13,161 nt of DNA from CAZYVU01 sp964651435 (GTDB lineage Bacteria; Desulfobacterota; Syntrophorhabdia; Syntrophorhabdales; CAYQXL01), in the NCBI GenBank assembly GCA_964651435.1, contig CAZYVU010000056.1, forward strand, positions 1 through 13,161. Direction: 5' to 3'. The notes beneath the pieces were generated by a model. It did no database searches, was not told the origin of the DNA, and saw only the letters and a list, made by a program, of their open reading frames with translations. A program made the translations under genes and the position numbers. This document shows positions 5,864-12,001 of this stretch, one piece after another; positions within the stretch are counted from its first letter, which is position 1; each line of letters starts with the position of its first letter.

Positions 5864-8082
5864 CAGGTCCCTTCGGTCGGCCTGCTCGACGCAACGACTA
5901 TGTCGTTTCCGCCGTGGCCTTTGGCCTGGTACATGGCTGTATCGACTCGCGAGAGCAGATCATCGACAGTCAACCGCCCGTTGATCTCGACGAGCCCGAC
6001 GCTCAGGCTGAGAGAGAAGACCCCTTTGCCGGTTGTGAAAGGATGGGCCGCAACGAGAGAGCAGAGGCGCCCGGCCGCGGCCTGCCCCTCTGCACCGCCT
6101 ATGCCTTCGAGGAGAGCGGCAAACTCGTCGCCGCCCAGGCGGAACAGCAGATCTTCCGTTCTCAGAGCCTCCCTGAGAATTCGTGCAAGCTCTATGAGTA
6201 CGTTGTCGCCGGCGTTATGCCCGGCCGTATCGTTTACCTCCTTGAACTTGTCAAGGTCCATATAGAGGAGGGAGCTGACCGTTCCTCTCTTGGCCTTGGC
6301 GATGGCACGGTTGAGAACCTCGTCAAGGGACCGCCTGTTCATCAGTTGGGTCAGTACGTCATGAGTGGAAAGGTATGCCAGGTTCTCCTGATACCGGTAC
6401 AGTTCCGTGCGGTCTTCCAGCGAGACGAGGCGTTCTCCCGAAGGAAGTTGGACGGGAATGAAATAGATGACCTTTTCTGTGCCGTCTTTACAGGTGGCGC
6501 TAAAGGTACGCGTGCGGGGCTCCCTCTTGCCCACGGTCTCCAGGTCCTCGAACCAGGCTGAAATCACCTGGTGCCGGTACTCCTTGCGAGGATATGCCGT
6601 CCGAAACCAGGTTCTTCCGTCCGGTATGTCCTGGACGGTGTACCCGAGGAGTTCTGTGAACCTGGGGTTGAGGTAGGCAATCAGGTTATCGGGGGTAACG
6701 AGCATGATGCCGAAGGGCGCATTCTCAAGGAGGGTCTGAAAGCGCCTGTGTTCAGACACAAGTCTCTCTTCTGCCTCTTTACGGTCCGTGATGTCGTCGA
6801 ATACAGCCACGAAGGAATCCTTTCTCGTGCTGTAGACTGCTACAAAGAGAAGCTTTTTTAGGGGTCTCAGATTGACCTCGAAGGTTTCTGGAACACCCGT
6901 TAAAGCAACGCGACCGTATATCTCAAATAGCTCCGGATTCAAATCCTTGATATCCGGTATTACTTCAGTGACCTTCTTTCCTATCACGTCTTTCAGCCCC
7001 GTCAGTTGCTCAAAGGACTTGTTGACATCAAGGTACACAAAATCGATAGGGCGGCTTTGGTCATCGTACAGCATGTTGCAGTAAGCGAATCCATTAAGCA
7101 TGTTGTCAAAAAGAGAACGATACTGTTCCTCGCTCTCCTTTAAATCCCTTGTCCGCTGGACGACCAACTCTTCCAGGTGGTCCCTTTCGTGGCGAAGCTG
7201 TACCGACATGGCGTTGAAGGCGTCCGTCAGGTCGCCAAGCTCTCTGCCGAAGGGTTCTGCTATCTCTTCGCCCAAATGTTGCTCGTCTGTTGCGATCTGT
7301 GCTGCCTTTTCCCGGATGAGGCCGAGGGGTCTCAGAAGGTACCGACGGTAGAGCACGTACTGTATGGCAAAGAGGCAGGCCAGAACGACGAGGAGGATCG
7401 TCGACAACTTGAGCGAAAAGAGATTGGCGGCGGCAAAGGCCTCCGACAGCGGGATGCGCAGGGAGACGGCGCTTACCGATTCGCCGGTTTTCCTGCCAAA
7501 GCTTCGTTCCGTGCCGTAGTGGTCCGTCAAGCCTCGCGGTGCCTCCCCGGGGGTACTGTGACACCGGAGGCACGACGGCTCCATTGTCTCACCCTTTCGA
7601 AGGACGACGAGGTAGGGCCTTCCGTCAATGGTCCGGACGGCCGATTCCGCCTCAAGCGCCTTGTCGCTGTTCAGCCTCTCGATGAAGGCCCGCTCATAGG
7701 CATCCGCCTCGTTTTCAGGGCTGCGGGCGTTGATGGCGGCGTCCTTGAAGTAATACCCCGAGGGACTGAGGGACTTGAAGTATTTGTCGATTTCCCGGAC
7801 TGCAAAGGTTGACGACATCCATGTGTGATCGAAATAGTCCTTGGTCCGGAAGGGTTCGCTCCACGCAAAAATGCTCGGCTTCATGATCTGGCTAAAATAG
7901 GCGTGTGTGGCAAGGTTCCTGTCGAGGATGATTCGCGCTTTCGACCGGGCTTCCACGAGCGCCTGCTCACGCATGGCGCTGCGGACCGACAGGACGACTA
8001 TAAGCGCGGCCGCGACGAATAGTATGCCGACACCTACGTTTAGGAGGAGGGCCAACCCCGTTCTTTTGCGCGGACCGTTCAT
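5863..8082 (-). CDS. Membrane diguanylate cyclase with haem-c-binding DUF3365-type sensor, HAMP, two PAS and GGDEF domains
   Basis: This 739-residue protein makes c-di-GMP from GTP at the inner membrane. Helices at about 10-33 and 223-245 bracket a periplasmic domain (34-222) that ends with CLRCH (171-175), a CxxCH site for covalent c-type haem. Together with YFSQIMKPS near the N-terminus, this is the pattern of the DUF3365/Tll0287-like sensor family. Then come HAMP (about 246-300), a coiled coil, PAS-1 (about 320-435), PAS-2 (about 445-562) and GGDEF (about 565-735). The active-site loop is intact GGDEF (650-654). RTED (641-644), five residues before it, fits the RxxD product-inhibition I-site. 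Haem suggests a redox, NO/CO or oxygen signal; the ligand is unknown. It is the first gene of the four-gene minus operon and has a good promoter upstream. ATG 8082 has no clear ribosome site. Confidence 0.92.
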   Translation of the reverse strand: MNGPRKRTGLALLLNVGVGILFVAAALIVVLSVRSAMREQALVEARSKARIILDRNLATHAYFSQIMKPSIFAWSEPFRTKDYFDHTWMSSTFAVREIDKYFKSLSPSGYYFKDAAINARSPENEADAYERAFIERLNSDKALEAESAVRTIDGRPYLVVLRKGETMEPSCLRCHSTPGEAPRGLTDHYGTERSFGRKTGESVSAVSLRIPLSEAFAAANLFSLKLSTILLVVLACLFAIQYVLYRRYLLRPLGLIREKAAQIATDEQHLGEEIAEPFGRELGDLTDAFNAMSVQLRHERDHLEELVVQRTRDLKESEEQYRSLFDNMLNGFAYCNMLYDDQSRPIDFVYLDVNKSFEQLTGLKDVIGKKVTEVIPDIKDLNPELFEIYGRVALTGVPETFEVNLRPLKKLLFVAVYSTRKDSFVAVFDDITDRKEAEERLVSEHRRFQTLLENAPFGIMLVTPDNLIAYLNPRFTELLGYTVQDIPDGRTWFRTAYPRKEYRHQVISAWFEDLETVGKREPRTRTFSATCKDGTEKVIYFIPVQLPSGERLVSLEDRTELYRYQENLAYLSTHDVLTQLMNRRSLDEVLNRAIAKAKRGTVSSLLYMDLDKFKEVNDTAGHNAGDNVLIELARILREALRTEDLLFRLGGDEFAALLEGIGGAEGQAAAGRLCSLVAAHPFTTGKGVFSLSLSVGLVEINGRLTVDDLLSRVDTAMYQAKGHGGNDIVVASSRPTEGT

Positions 8083-8120
8083 AGTTGGGCAATGTGATTC
8101 TATATGTCCACCGCTTTCTG

Positions 8121-8150
8121 TTATAAAGCATCTTTTGTGACCTTAGTCAA
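8121..8150 (-). promoter_or_regulatory. Probable sigma70 promoter of the cyclase-kinase-receiver-HD-GYP operon
   Basis: Read on the minus strand, TTGACT (8150-8145) is followed after 17 bases by TTTATA (8127-8122), or after 18 bases by TTATAA (8126-8121). This is close to the sigma70 consensus, and predicted initiation near 8114 gives a leader of about 30 bases to ATG 8082. That leader is too short for a c-di-GMP riboswitch. It is the only good promoter seen ahead of the four overlapping minus-strand genes. Confidence 0.6.
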
Positions 8151-8158
8151 CCTGCAGA

Positions 8159-8177
8159 TTGCCCGGTAGGGCGGCAA
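8159..8177. promoter_or_regulatory. Small inverted repeat between the divergent promoters
   Basis: TTGCC (8159-8163) pairs with GGCAA (8173-8177). An alternative nested pairing is GCCC (8161-8164) with GGGC (8169-8172). It sits just upstream of the -35 boxes of both divergent promoters, where an activator or repressor could bind. The arms are short and chance is a fair explanation. Confidence 0.2.
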
Positions 8178-8194
8178 AATATGGGCCAAAGGGC

Positions 8195-8222
8195 TTGCTT
8201 TTCCCTCAATCCCTGGTATTAT
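8195..8222 (+). promoter_or_regulatory. Possible sigma70 promoter of the lytic transglycosylase gene
   Basis: TTGCTT (8195-8200) and TATTAT (8217-8222) are 16 bases apart on the plus strand. Initiation would fall near 8229, only a few bases before ATG 8236, giving an almost leaderless message unless translation starts further in. That closeness lowers confidence. Confidence 0.35.
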
Positions 8223-8235
8223 TGTTCACAGAGGG

Positions 8236-9057
8236 ATGAGAGGGCTCCACGACATAGGCCGGTTGGGGATAGCGAGAACGCTTATCGCGGTTTTCATCTT
8301 TGTTTGGTCACTCGTCCCTGCGCTCGGAGAGATAGACCCGCAGTACCAAGAGCGAATGGACCAGCTCAAAGACAGGCTGGCCGCCCAGGGATTTGCCGAG
8401 GAAGAATTGAACATTTTGCTGGCCGATGAGCGTGTTACTCTCTATCCCCAGATTCTTGAGCGCCGTGGCAAGGGGCTCGACTACATGAGCAAGAAATTCG
8501 GCCTCCTGACGCGAAAATCAATAGACCAGGGGGTCCAGGTGCTAACAAAGCACCGTGCAACGCTGGAGGCCGTGGAAGCTGCTTTCGGCGTCGACAAGGA
8601 GATACTCGTCGCCATCCTTCGCATAGAGACGAATTTTGGGAGCTATACGGGAAGCTACCCCGTCTTCAACAGCCTCCTTACCCGCGCAGTCATCGAAAAC
8701 AGGCGGTCCCAGTGGGCGGAAGAGGAGTTGACCTATCTCTTGCGCTTTGCAAAGGAGCAGGGCAGAGACCCATTTTCCATCAAGGGCTCCTGGGCCGGGG
8801 CCTTCGGTATCCCACAGTTCATACCATCATCCTATGTACGGTTTGCCGTCGACGGCAACGGTGACGGCCTTGTAAACCTCTATGACTTTACAGACGCGGT
8901 GGCCAGCGTGGCCAACTACTTACGGGCCCACGGTTGGGAGAAGGGTAATCGCGAACAAAGCTGGAATGCCGTTTATGCCTACAACCACTGCGACAACTAC
9001 GTCGAGGCCGTCTTTGCCTACGCCCGGGCAACGAAGAAGAGGTTGGGCAAGGCTTAA
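8236..9057 (+). CDS. mltB: MltB-type lytic murein transglycosylase (GH103)
   Basis: This 273-residue exported enzyme cleaves the MurNAc-GlcNAc bond of peptidoglycan without water, leaving 1,6-anhydro-MurNAc ends. An N-terminal hydrophobic segment (12-30) ends in PALG, a likely signal-peptidase I site. No lipobox Cys is present, so it is probably periplasmic and soluble, unlike E. coli MltB, which is a lipoprotein. Catalytic Glu is E131 in LRIETNFG. Further family marks are GAFGIPQFIPSSY (188-200), an EF-hand-like DGNGDGLVNLYD (206-217, the calcium loop of Slt35), VANYLRAHGW (225-234) and YAYNHCDNYVEAV (247-259). ATG 8236 has GAGGG too close to be a good ribosome site; TTG 8263 is an alternative that would keep most of the signal peptide. 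It lies between two signalling operons and may be co-transcribed with the kinase starting 71 bases downstream. Confidence 0.92.
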   Translation: MRGLHDIGRLGIARTLIAVFIFVWSLVPALGEIDPQYQERMDQLKDRLAAQGFAEEELNILLADERVTLYPQILERRGKGLDYMSKKFGLLTRKSIDQGVQVLTKHRATLEAVEAAFGVDKEILVAILRIETNFGSYTGSYPVFNSLLTRAVIENRRSQWAEEELTYLLRFAKEQGRDPFSIKGSWAGAFGIPQFIPSSYVRFAVDGNGDGLVNLYDFTDAVASVANYLRAHGWEKGNREQSWNAVYAYNHCDNYVEAVFAYARATKKRLGKA

Positions 9058-9128
9058 CGGTCGAAGCGGTACTGCGCTCGCGGCCCCGGACCCTCTCCGC
9101 TTTCATGCTGGAGCCGCGGTAGAAACCG

Positions 9129-10616
9129 ATGCGGGGCATCACGAAGAATGTGGCTTGGCCGGGGTGGAGGTTGGTTCGGAAGAATGCTCTAAAATTGCAA
9201 GCGGCCCATGGGCCGCAGCGCGTCGTTGAACGCAGATATGCCGTCCCACTCTTCGTCGCGTTGATCGCCGCCGGCCTGGCCGGCAACGTCTTCCCTTTTT
9301 CCATTCTTAACGCCGACTTCATCTTCGGCAGCATCTTCGCCATGCTGGCCCTGCAAATATTCGGTTTTTGGTGGGGTGTCCTTGCGGCGGCCGTCATAGC
9401 AGGCTACACTTATCTGGCCTGGAACCACCCCTGGGCCGTCCTGACCATGACCGCCGAGGCTGCCGCTGTCGGTCTTCTTATGGCCCGCCGCAGGGTCCAC
9501 ATGGTGACGGCCGATGCCTTTTACTGGCTTGTGATCGCCATACCAACGGGTTATTTATGCTTTACGACCATCTCCCATCTGTCGCCGAGCGGCGCCATGT
9601 TCCTCATGGTAAAGCAGGCGATAAACGGCATTACCAACGCCCTCACGGCAAGGTTACTTTTTACCGCATATCTGGTACGGTCGAAGACCATTGCCGTTTC
9701 ATTCCGCGAGGTCCTTTCCACCGTACTGGCCTTTTTTGTACTCGTTCCTGCGATCATCCTGCTCGCCGTGGCGGGCAAAGCGGATTTTGCCGATACGGAC
9801 CGGCGGATTCGCGAGGTGCTCAGGAGGGAGAACCTGCACGCGACGGATAACCTCCGCTGGTGGATAGAAGACCGAAAGATGGCTATCGAAGGCCTGGCGA
9901 GGATGGCCGGCCATTATGGGCCGCAGCAGATGCAGTGGCGGCTTGACCAGGCGCGAGCGACAGGCGCCAACTTTCTTCGAATAGCGCTCCTGGACGTCAA
10001 TGCAGTGCTGACGGCCATGTCACCCCTTACCGGCGAATTGGGGCAGCCGAGTATCGGCATGAGCTTTGCCGATCAACCCTACATTCCGGATCTGAGGAAA
10101 GAACAGAAGTCCATACTGTCGGAGGTCGTCATGGCCCGGGTCGATGTGTCCAAACCGGTGGTGGCCGTGCTCGCCCCCGTCGTCGTAGGCAACGCATACC
10201 GGGGCTACGTTGCAGGTATACTAAGCTTAGATAGGGTACGGCGGATCATCGAAGCAACCCTCGATGAGGAGCACATGTTCTATGCGCTGCTCGACAGGAA
10301 CGGCAACACCATCGTCAGCAATCGCAGGGATCAGAGCGCCATGACGCCCTTCGTCCGCCGAGAGGGGACCATGAGCCCCTCGAGGGCGGGGTTGCCCGAT
10401 GGACTCCGCCCCTTCCGCCCAACGCCTCGACGATCGATCTCTGGGGCAAGTCGCATTATGTGGTCGAATCGCCCCTTGGGGGCCCGGCGGAATGGCGGCT
10501 CATCCTGGAGCAGCCGGTGGCCCCCTTTCAAAAAAGGCTGTACGACAGTTATACGGGCAGACTCTTCCTGCTCTTTGCCATTCTCTGCCTCTCTCTTGCA
10601 TTGGCTGAGTTCCTGA
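9129..10616 (+). CDS. Sensor histidine kinase, N-terminal part: multi-pass membrane domain and Cache-like sensor (frameshifted)
   Basis: The first about 417 codons are the input half of a kinase; the remaining codons up to the stop at 10616 look like out-of-frame noise (Arg, Pro and Ser rich). About seven hydrophobic helices lie between residues 38 and 216, with conserved-looking stretches such as GLAGN, FGSIFAMLALQIFG, YTYLAWNHPW and KQAINGITNALTARL. A long extracytoplasmic segment follows (217-417) with RIALLD, FADQPYIP, LSEVV, VLAPVV, GYVAGILSL and YALLDRNG, which fits a dCache-type ligand domain. The missing remainder (ARWTPPLPPN, then WGKSHYVVE) is read in the frame one base back, joining the next feature. 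ATG 9129 has no good ribosome site; GTG 9150 and TTGs at 9171 and 9195 are alternatives before the first helix. Joined, the protein would be about 809 residues. Confidence 0.8.
   Translation: MRGITKNVAWPGWRLVRKNALKLQAAHGPQRVVERRYAVPLFVALIAAGLAGNVFPFSILNADFIFGSIFAMLALQIFGFWWGVLAAAVIAGYTYLAWNHPWAVLTMTAEAAAVGLLMARRRVHMVTADAFYWLVIAIPTGYLCFTTISHLSPSGAMFLMVKQAINGITNALTARLLFTAYLVRSKTIAVSFREVLSTVLAFFVLVPAIILLAVAGKADFADTDRRIREVLRRENLHATDNLRWWIEDRKMAIEGLARMAGHYGPQQMQWRLDQARATGANFLRIALLDVNAVLTAMSPLTGELGQPSIGMSFADQPYIPDLRKEQKSILSEVVMARVDVSKPVVAVLAPVVVGNAYRGYVAGILSLDRVRRIIEATLDEEHMFYALLDRNGNTIVSNRRDQSAMTPFVRREGTMSPSRAGLPDGLRPFRPTPRRSISGASRIMWSNRPLGARRNGGSSWSSRWPPFKKGCTTVIRADSSCSLPFSASLLHWLSS
10364..10379 (+). 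other. Site of a one-base frameshift within the membrane kinase gene
   Basis: Coding sense moves from the frame of ATG 9129 to the frame one base back. The switch falls between the GGGG at 10364-10367 and the CCCC at 10376-10379. One added C in the CCCC would give GTMSP then LEGGVARW with no other change; one added G in the GGGG would give REGDHEPLEGGV. Both restore one frame to 11557. No classic XXXYYYZ slippery heptamer in phase is seen. Confidence 0.8.
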
Positions 10617-11557
10617 GCCGCCGCATGGTGAGGACGACAGAATTGCTGGGAGACATAACCCACGACCTGCCCGAAAAACTGACCTCCGGCGGGTCGATCG
10701 CCTGGCCGCGAAGTGTTGTCCTCGAAACCCGCCGCCTCGTCGCCAACTTTATGGAGATGGCCGATTCGCTCACGGCACAGTATGCCCGGATCAGAGAAAT
10801 GAACGAGTCGCTCCGGGTCGAGGTAAAGGAGAAAACGGAGGCCAACAGGAGGCTGCAAGCGGCCAACAAAGAGCTCGAGGCATTTTCGTACTCCGTGTCT
10901 CACGATCTGAAGGCCCCGCTCCGTGCCATCAGCGGCTTTGCGCAGATCATTGCCCGCAGGCACCGGGATGCCCTGAACGAAGAGGCGCAGCACTATGTTG
11001 ATAACGTCGTTTTGGCAAGTGAGCGCATGGCCGTTCTCATCAATGAGCTTCTCGAGTACTCCCGCATCGGCCGCATTGCCGTAAGGCTCGAGCCGGTTCC
11101 TCTGCCGGCCGTCATGGAACAGGTCCTCGATATTCTGTCGCAGCGCGTGAGCGAAGCGAGGGCTGACGTCTCCGTTCCGTCACCCCTGCCGGCCGTCATG
11201 GGTGACATGGGACTTTTGCGCCAGGCCTTTACGAATCTTCTCGATAACGCTATAAAGTTTAGAGGTAAGGATACACCGCCCGAGATAAGGGTTGAGGTTC
11301 GCGACGAAGGGGGGCATGTTGTCGTGCTCGTCAGTGATAACGGCATCGGTATCGCCCCGGAGTATGCCGAGAAGGTGTTTACTATGTTCCAGAGGCTCCA
11401 CAGCGAGGACGAGTATCCGGGAACGGGAATAGGGCTGGCGATCGTCAGGAAAGCCGTAGGCCTTATGAGTGGAGAGGTATGGGTGGAGTCGCGGCCGGGA
11501 CGGGGGAGCACCTTCTGTGTAAGACTAAGGACAAGCGGCAAAGGAGCGGATGAATGA
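10460..11557 (+). CDS. Sensor histidine kinase, C-terminal part: HisKA and HATPase domains (frameshifted)
   Basis: This is the output half of the same kinase. The first in-frame start is GTG 10460, but sense in this frame reaches back to about 10379, through the rest of the sensor domain. Numbering from 10460: a membrane helix at about 35-51, a HAMP-like/coiled linker to about 137, HisKA with H148 in SYSVSHDLKAPLRAI, an HATPase N box NLLDNAIKF (259-267), DNGIGIA (293-299) and GTGIGLAIV (321-329). The HisKA type is the one common in bacteriophytochromes and related kinases, which typically signal to Rcp1-like receivers, and such a receiver is the next gene. Its ATG overlaps this stop (ATGA), with AAGGAG (11541-11546) inside the kinase gene. 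No convincing ribosome site precedes GTG 10460, so I do not read this as an independent gene. Confidence 0.82.
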   Translation: MVESPLGGPAEWRLILEQPVAPFQKRLYDSYTGRLFLLFAILCLSLALAEFLSRRMVRTTELLGDITHDLPEKLTSGGSIAWPRSVVLETRRLVANFMEMADSLTAQYARIREMNESLRVEVKEKTEANRRLQAANKELEAFSYSVSHDLKAPLRAISGFAQIIARRHRDALNEEAQHYVDNVVLASERMAVLINELLEYSRIGRIAVRLEPVPLPAVMEQVLDILSQRVSEARADVSVPSPLPAVMGDMGLLRQAFTNLLDNAIKFRGKDTPPEIRVEVRDEGGHVVVLVSDNGIGIAPEYAEKVFTMFQRLHSEDEYPGTGIGLAIVRKAVGLMSGEVWVESRPGRGSTFCVRLRTSGKGADE

Positions 11558-12000
11558 TAAAGCCTGCACATATTCTCTTTGTAGAGGACAACCGCATGGA
11601 CGTGGAGTTGACGCTTGACGCCTTTCGGGAGGCGAGGCTCGGCAACACGGTGCACGTGGCCCCCGGCGGCCGGGAAGCGCTGGACTACATCTTCGGCAGG
11701 GGAGAGTTCGGCGACCGAGGCCGTCACCCCCTGCCCGATGTTGTGTTGCTTGACCTAAAGATGCCCGGTATTGACGGCTTTGAGGTGCTCCGGCAGATAA
11801 AGGGGTCTCCCGTTCTCAAGCGCATCCCCGTTATCGTCCTCACCTCCTCGAAGGAGGAGGGAGACAGGGCCCTCTCCTACGATATCGGCGCAAACAGCTA
11901 CCTTGTGAAGCCCATCACCTTTGAGGGATTTCTCGATGTTGTGAAGCAGATAGACCAATATTGGATCATACTCAATGTCGGTCCGCCGAAGGGGGAGTAG
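11554..12000 (+). CDS. Single-domain response regulator, Rcp1-like
   Basis: The protein is a 148-residue receiver with no output domain. Acidic pair E11-D12 in FVEDN, acceptor D67 in VVLLDLKMPGIDG, T97-S98 in VLTSSKE and K119 in YLVKPITF are all present. Features of the Rcp1 family are the insertion before the acceptor strand (DYIFGRGEFGDRGRHPLPD, 44-62) and the VKPITFEGFLDVVKQI tail ending near YWIILN. In known systems these receivers take phosphate from phytochrome-type kinases and pass it on or act by contact. Here the preceding kinase has the matching HisKA type but a membrane/Cache input. ATG 11554 overlaps the kinase stop and has AAGGAG seven bases upstream, so translation is coupled. 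The next gene begins two bases after this stop. Confidence 0.93.
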   Translation: MIKPAHILFVEDNRMDVELTLDAFREARLGNTVHVAPGGREALDYIFGRGEFGDRGRHPLPDVVLLDLKMPGIDGFEVLRQIKGSPVLKRIPVIVLTSSKEEGDRALSYDIGANSYLVKPITFEGFLDVVKQIDQYWIILNVGPPKGE

Positions 12001-12001
12001 C

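Noticed and set aside
2035..7812. Long plus-strand open frames opposite the minus-strand operon (for example 5123-5770, 5845-6561 and 7177-7812)
   Set aside because: They have no recognisable domains and lie antisense to genes with complete motifs in every section; high GC explains the open frames.
8083..8114. c-di-GMP riboswitch in the leader of the cyclase operon
   Set aside because: The predicted leader is only about 30 bases, too short for GEMM-type aptamers, and no conserved core was seen.
8182..8199. Sigma54-like promoter (GGG followed by TTGCT) upstream of the transglycosylase gene
   Set aside because: The distance between the GG and GC pairs is one base too long for the strict -24/-12 spacing, and the CAC part of the -24 box is missing.
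8236..8330. Lipoprotein signal on the transglycosylase, as in E. coli MltB
   Set aside because: No Cys occurs near the end of the hydrophobic segment; the end PALG fits signal peptidase I instead.
10371..10385. Programmed -1 ribosomal frameshift in the membrane kinase
   Set aside because: No in-phase XXXYYYZ slippery heptamer or obvious downstream stem was found. A simple indel in G4 or C4 explains it better.
10460..11557. C-terminal kinase half as a separate functional gene from GTG 10460
   Set aside because: No ribosome site precedes it and sense in the same frame extends upstream to about 10379, matching the missing end of the sensor domain.
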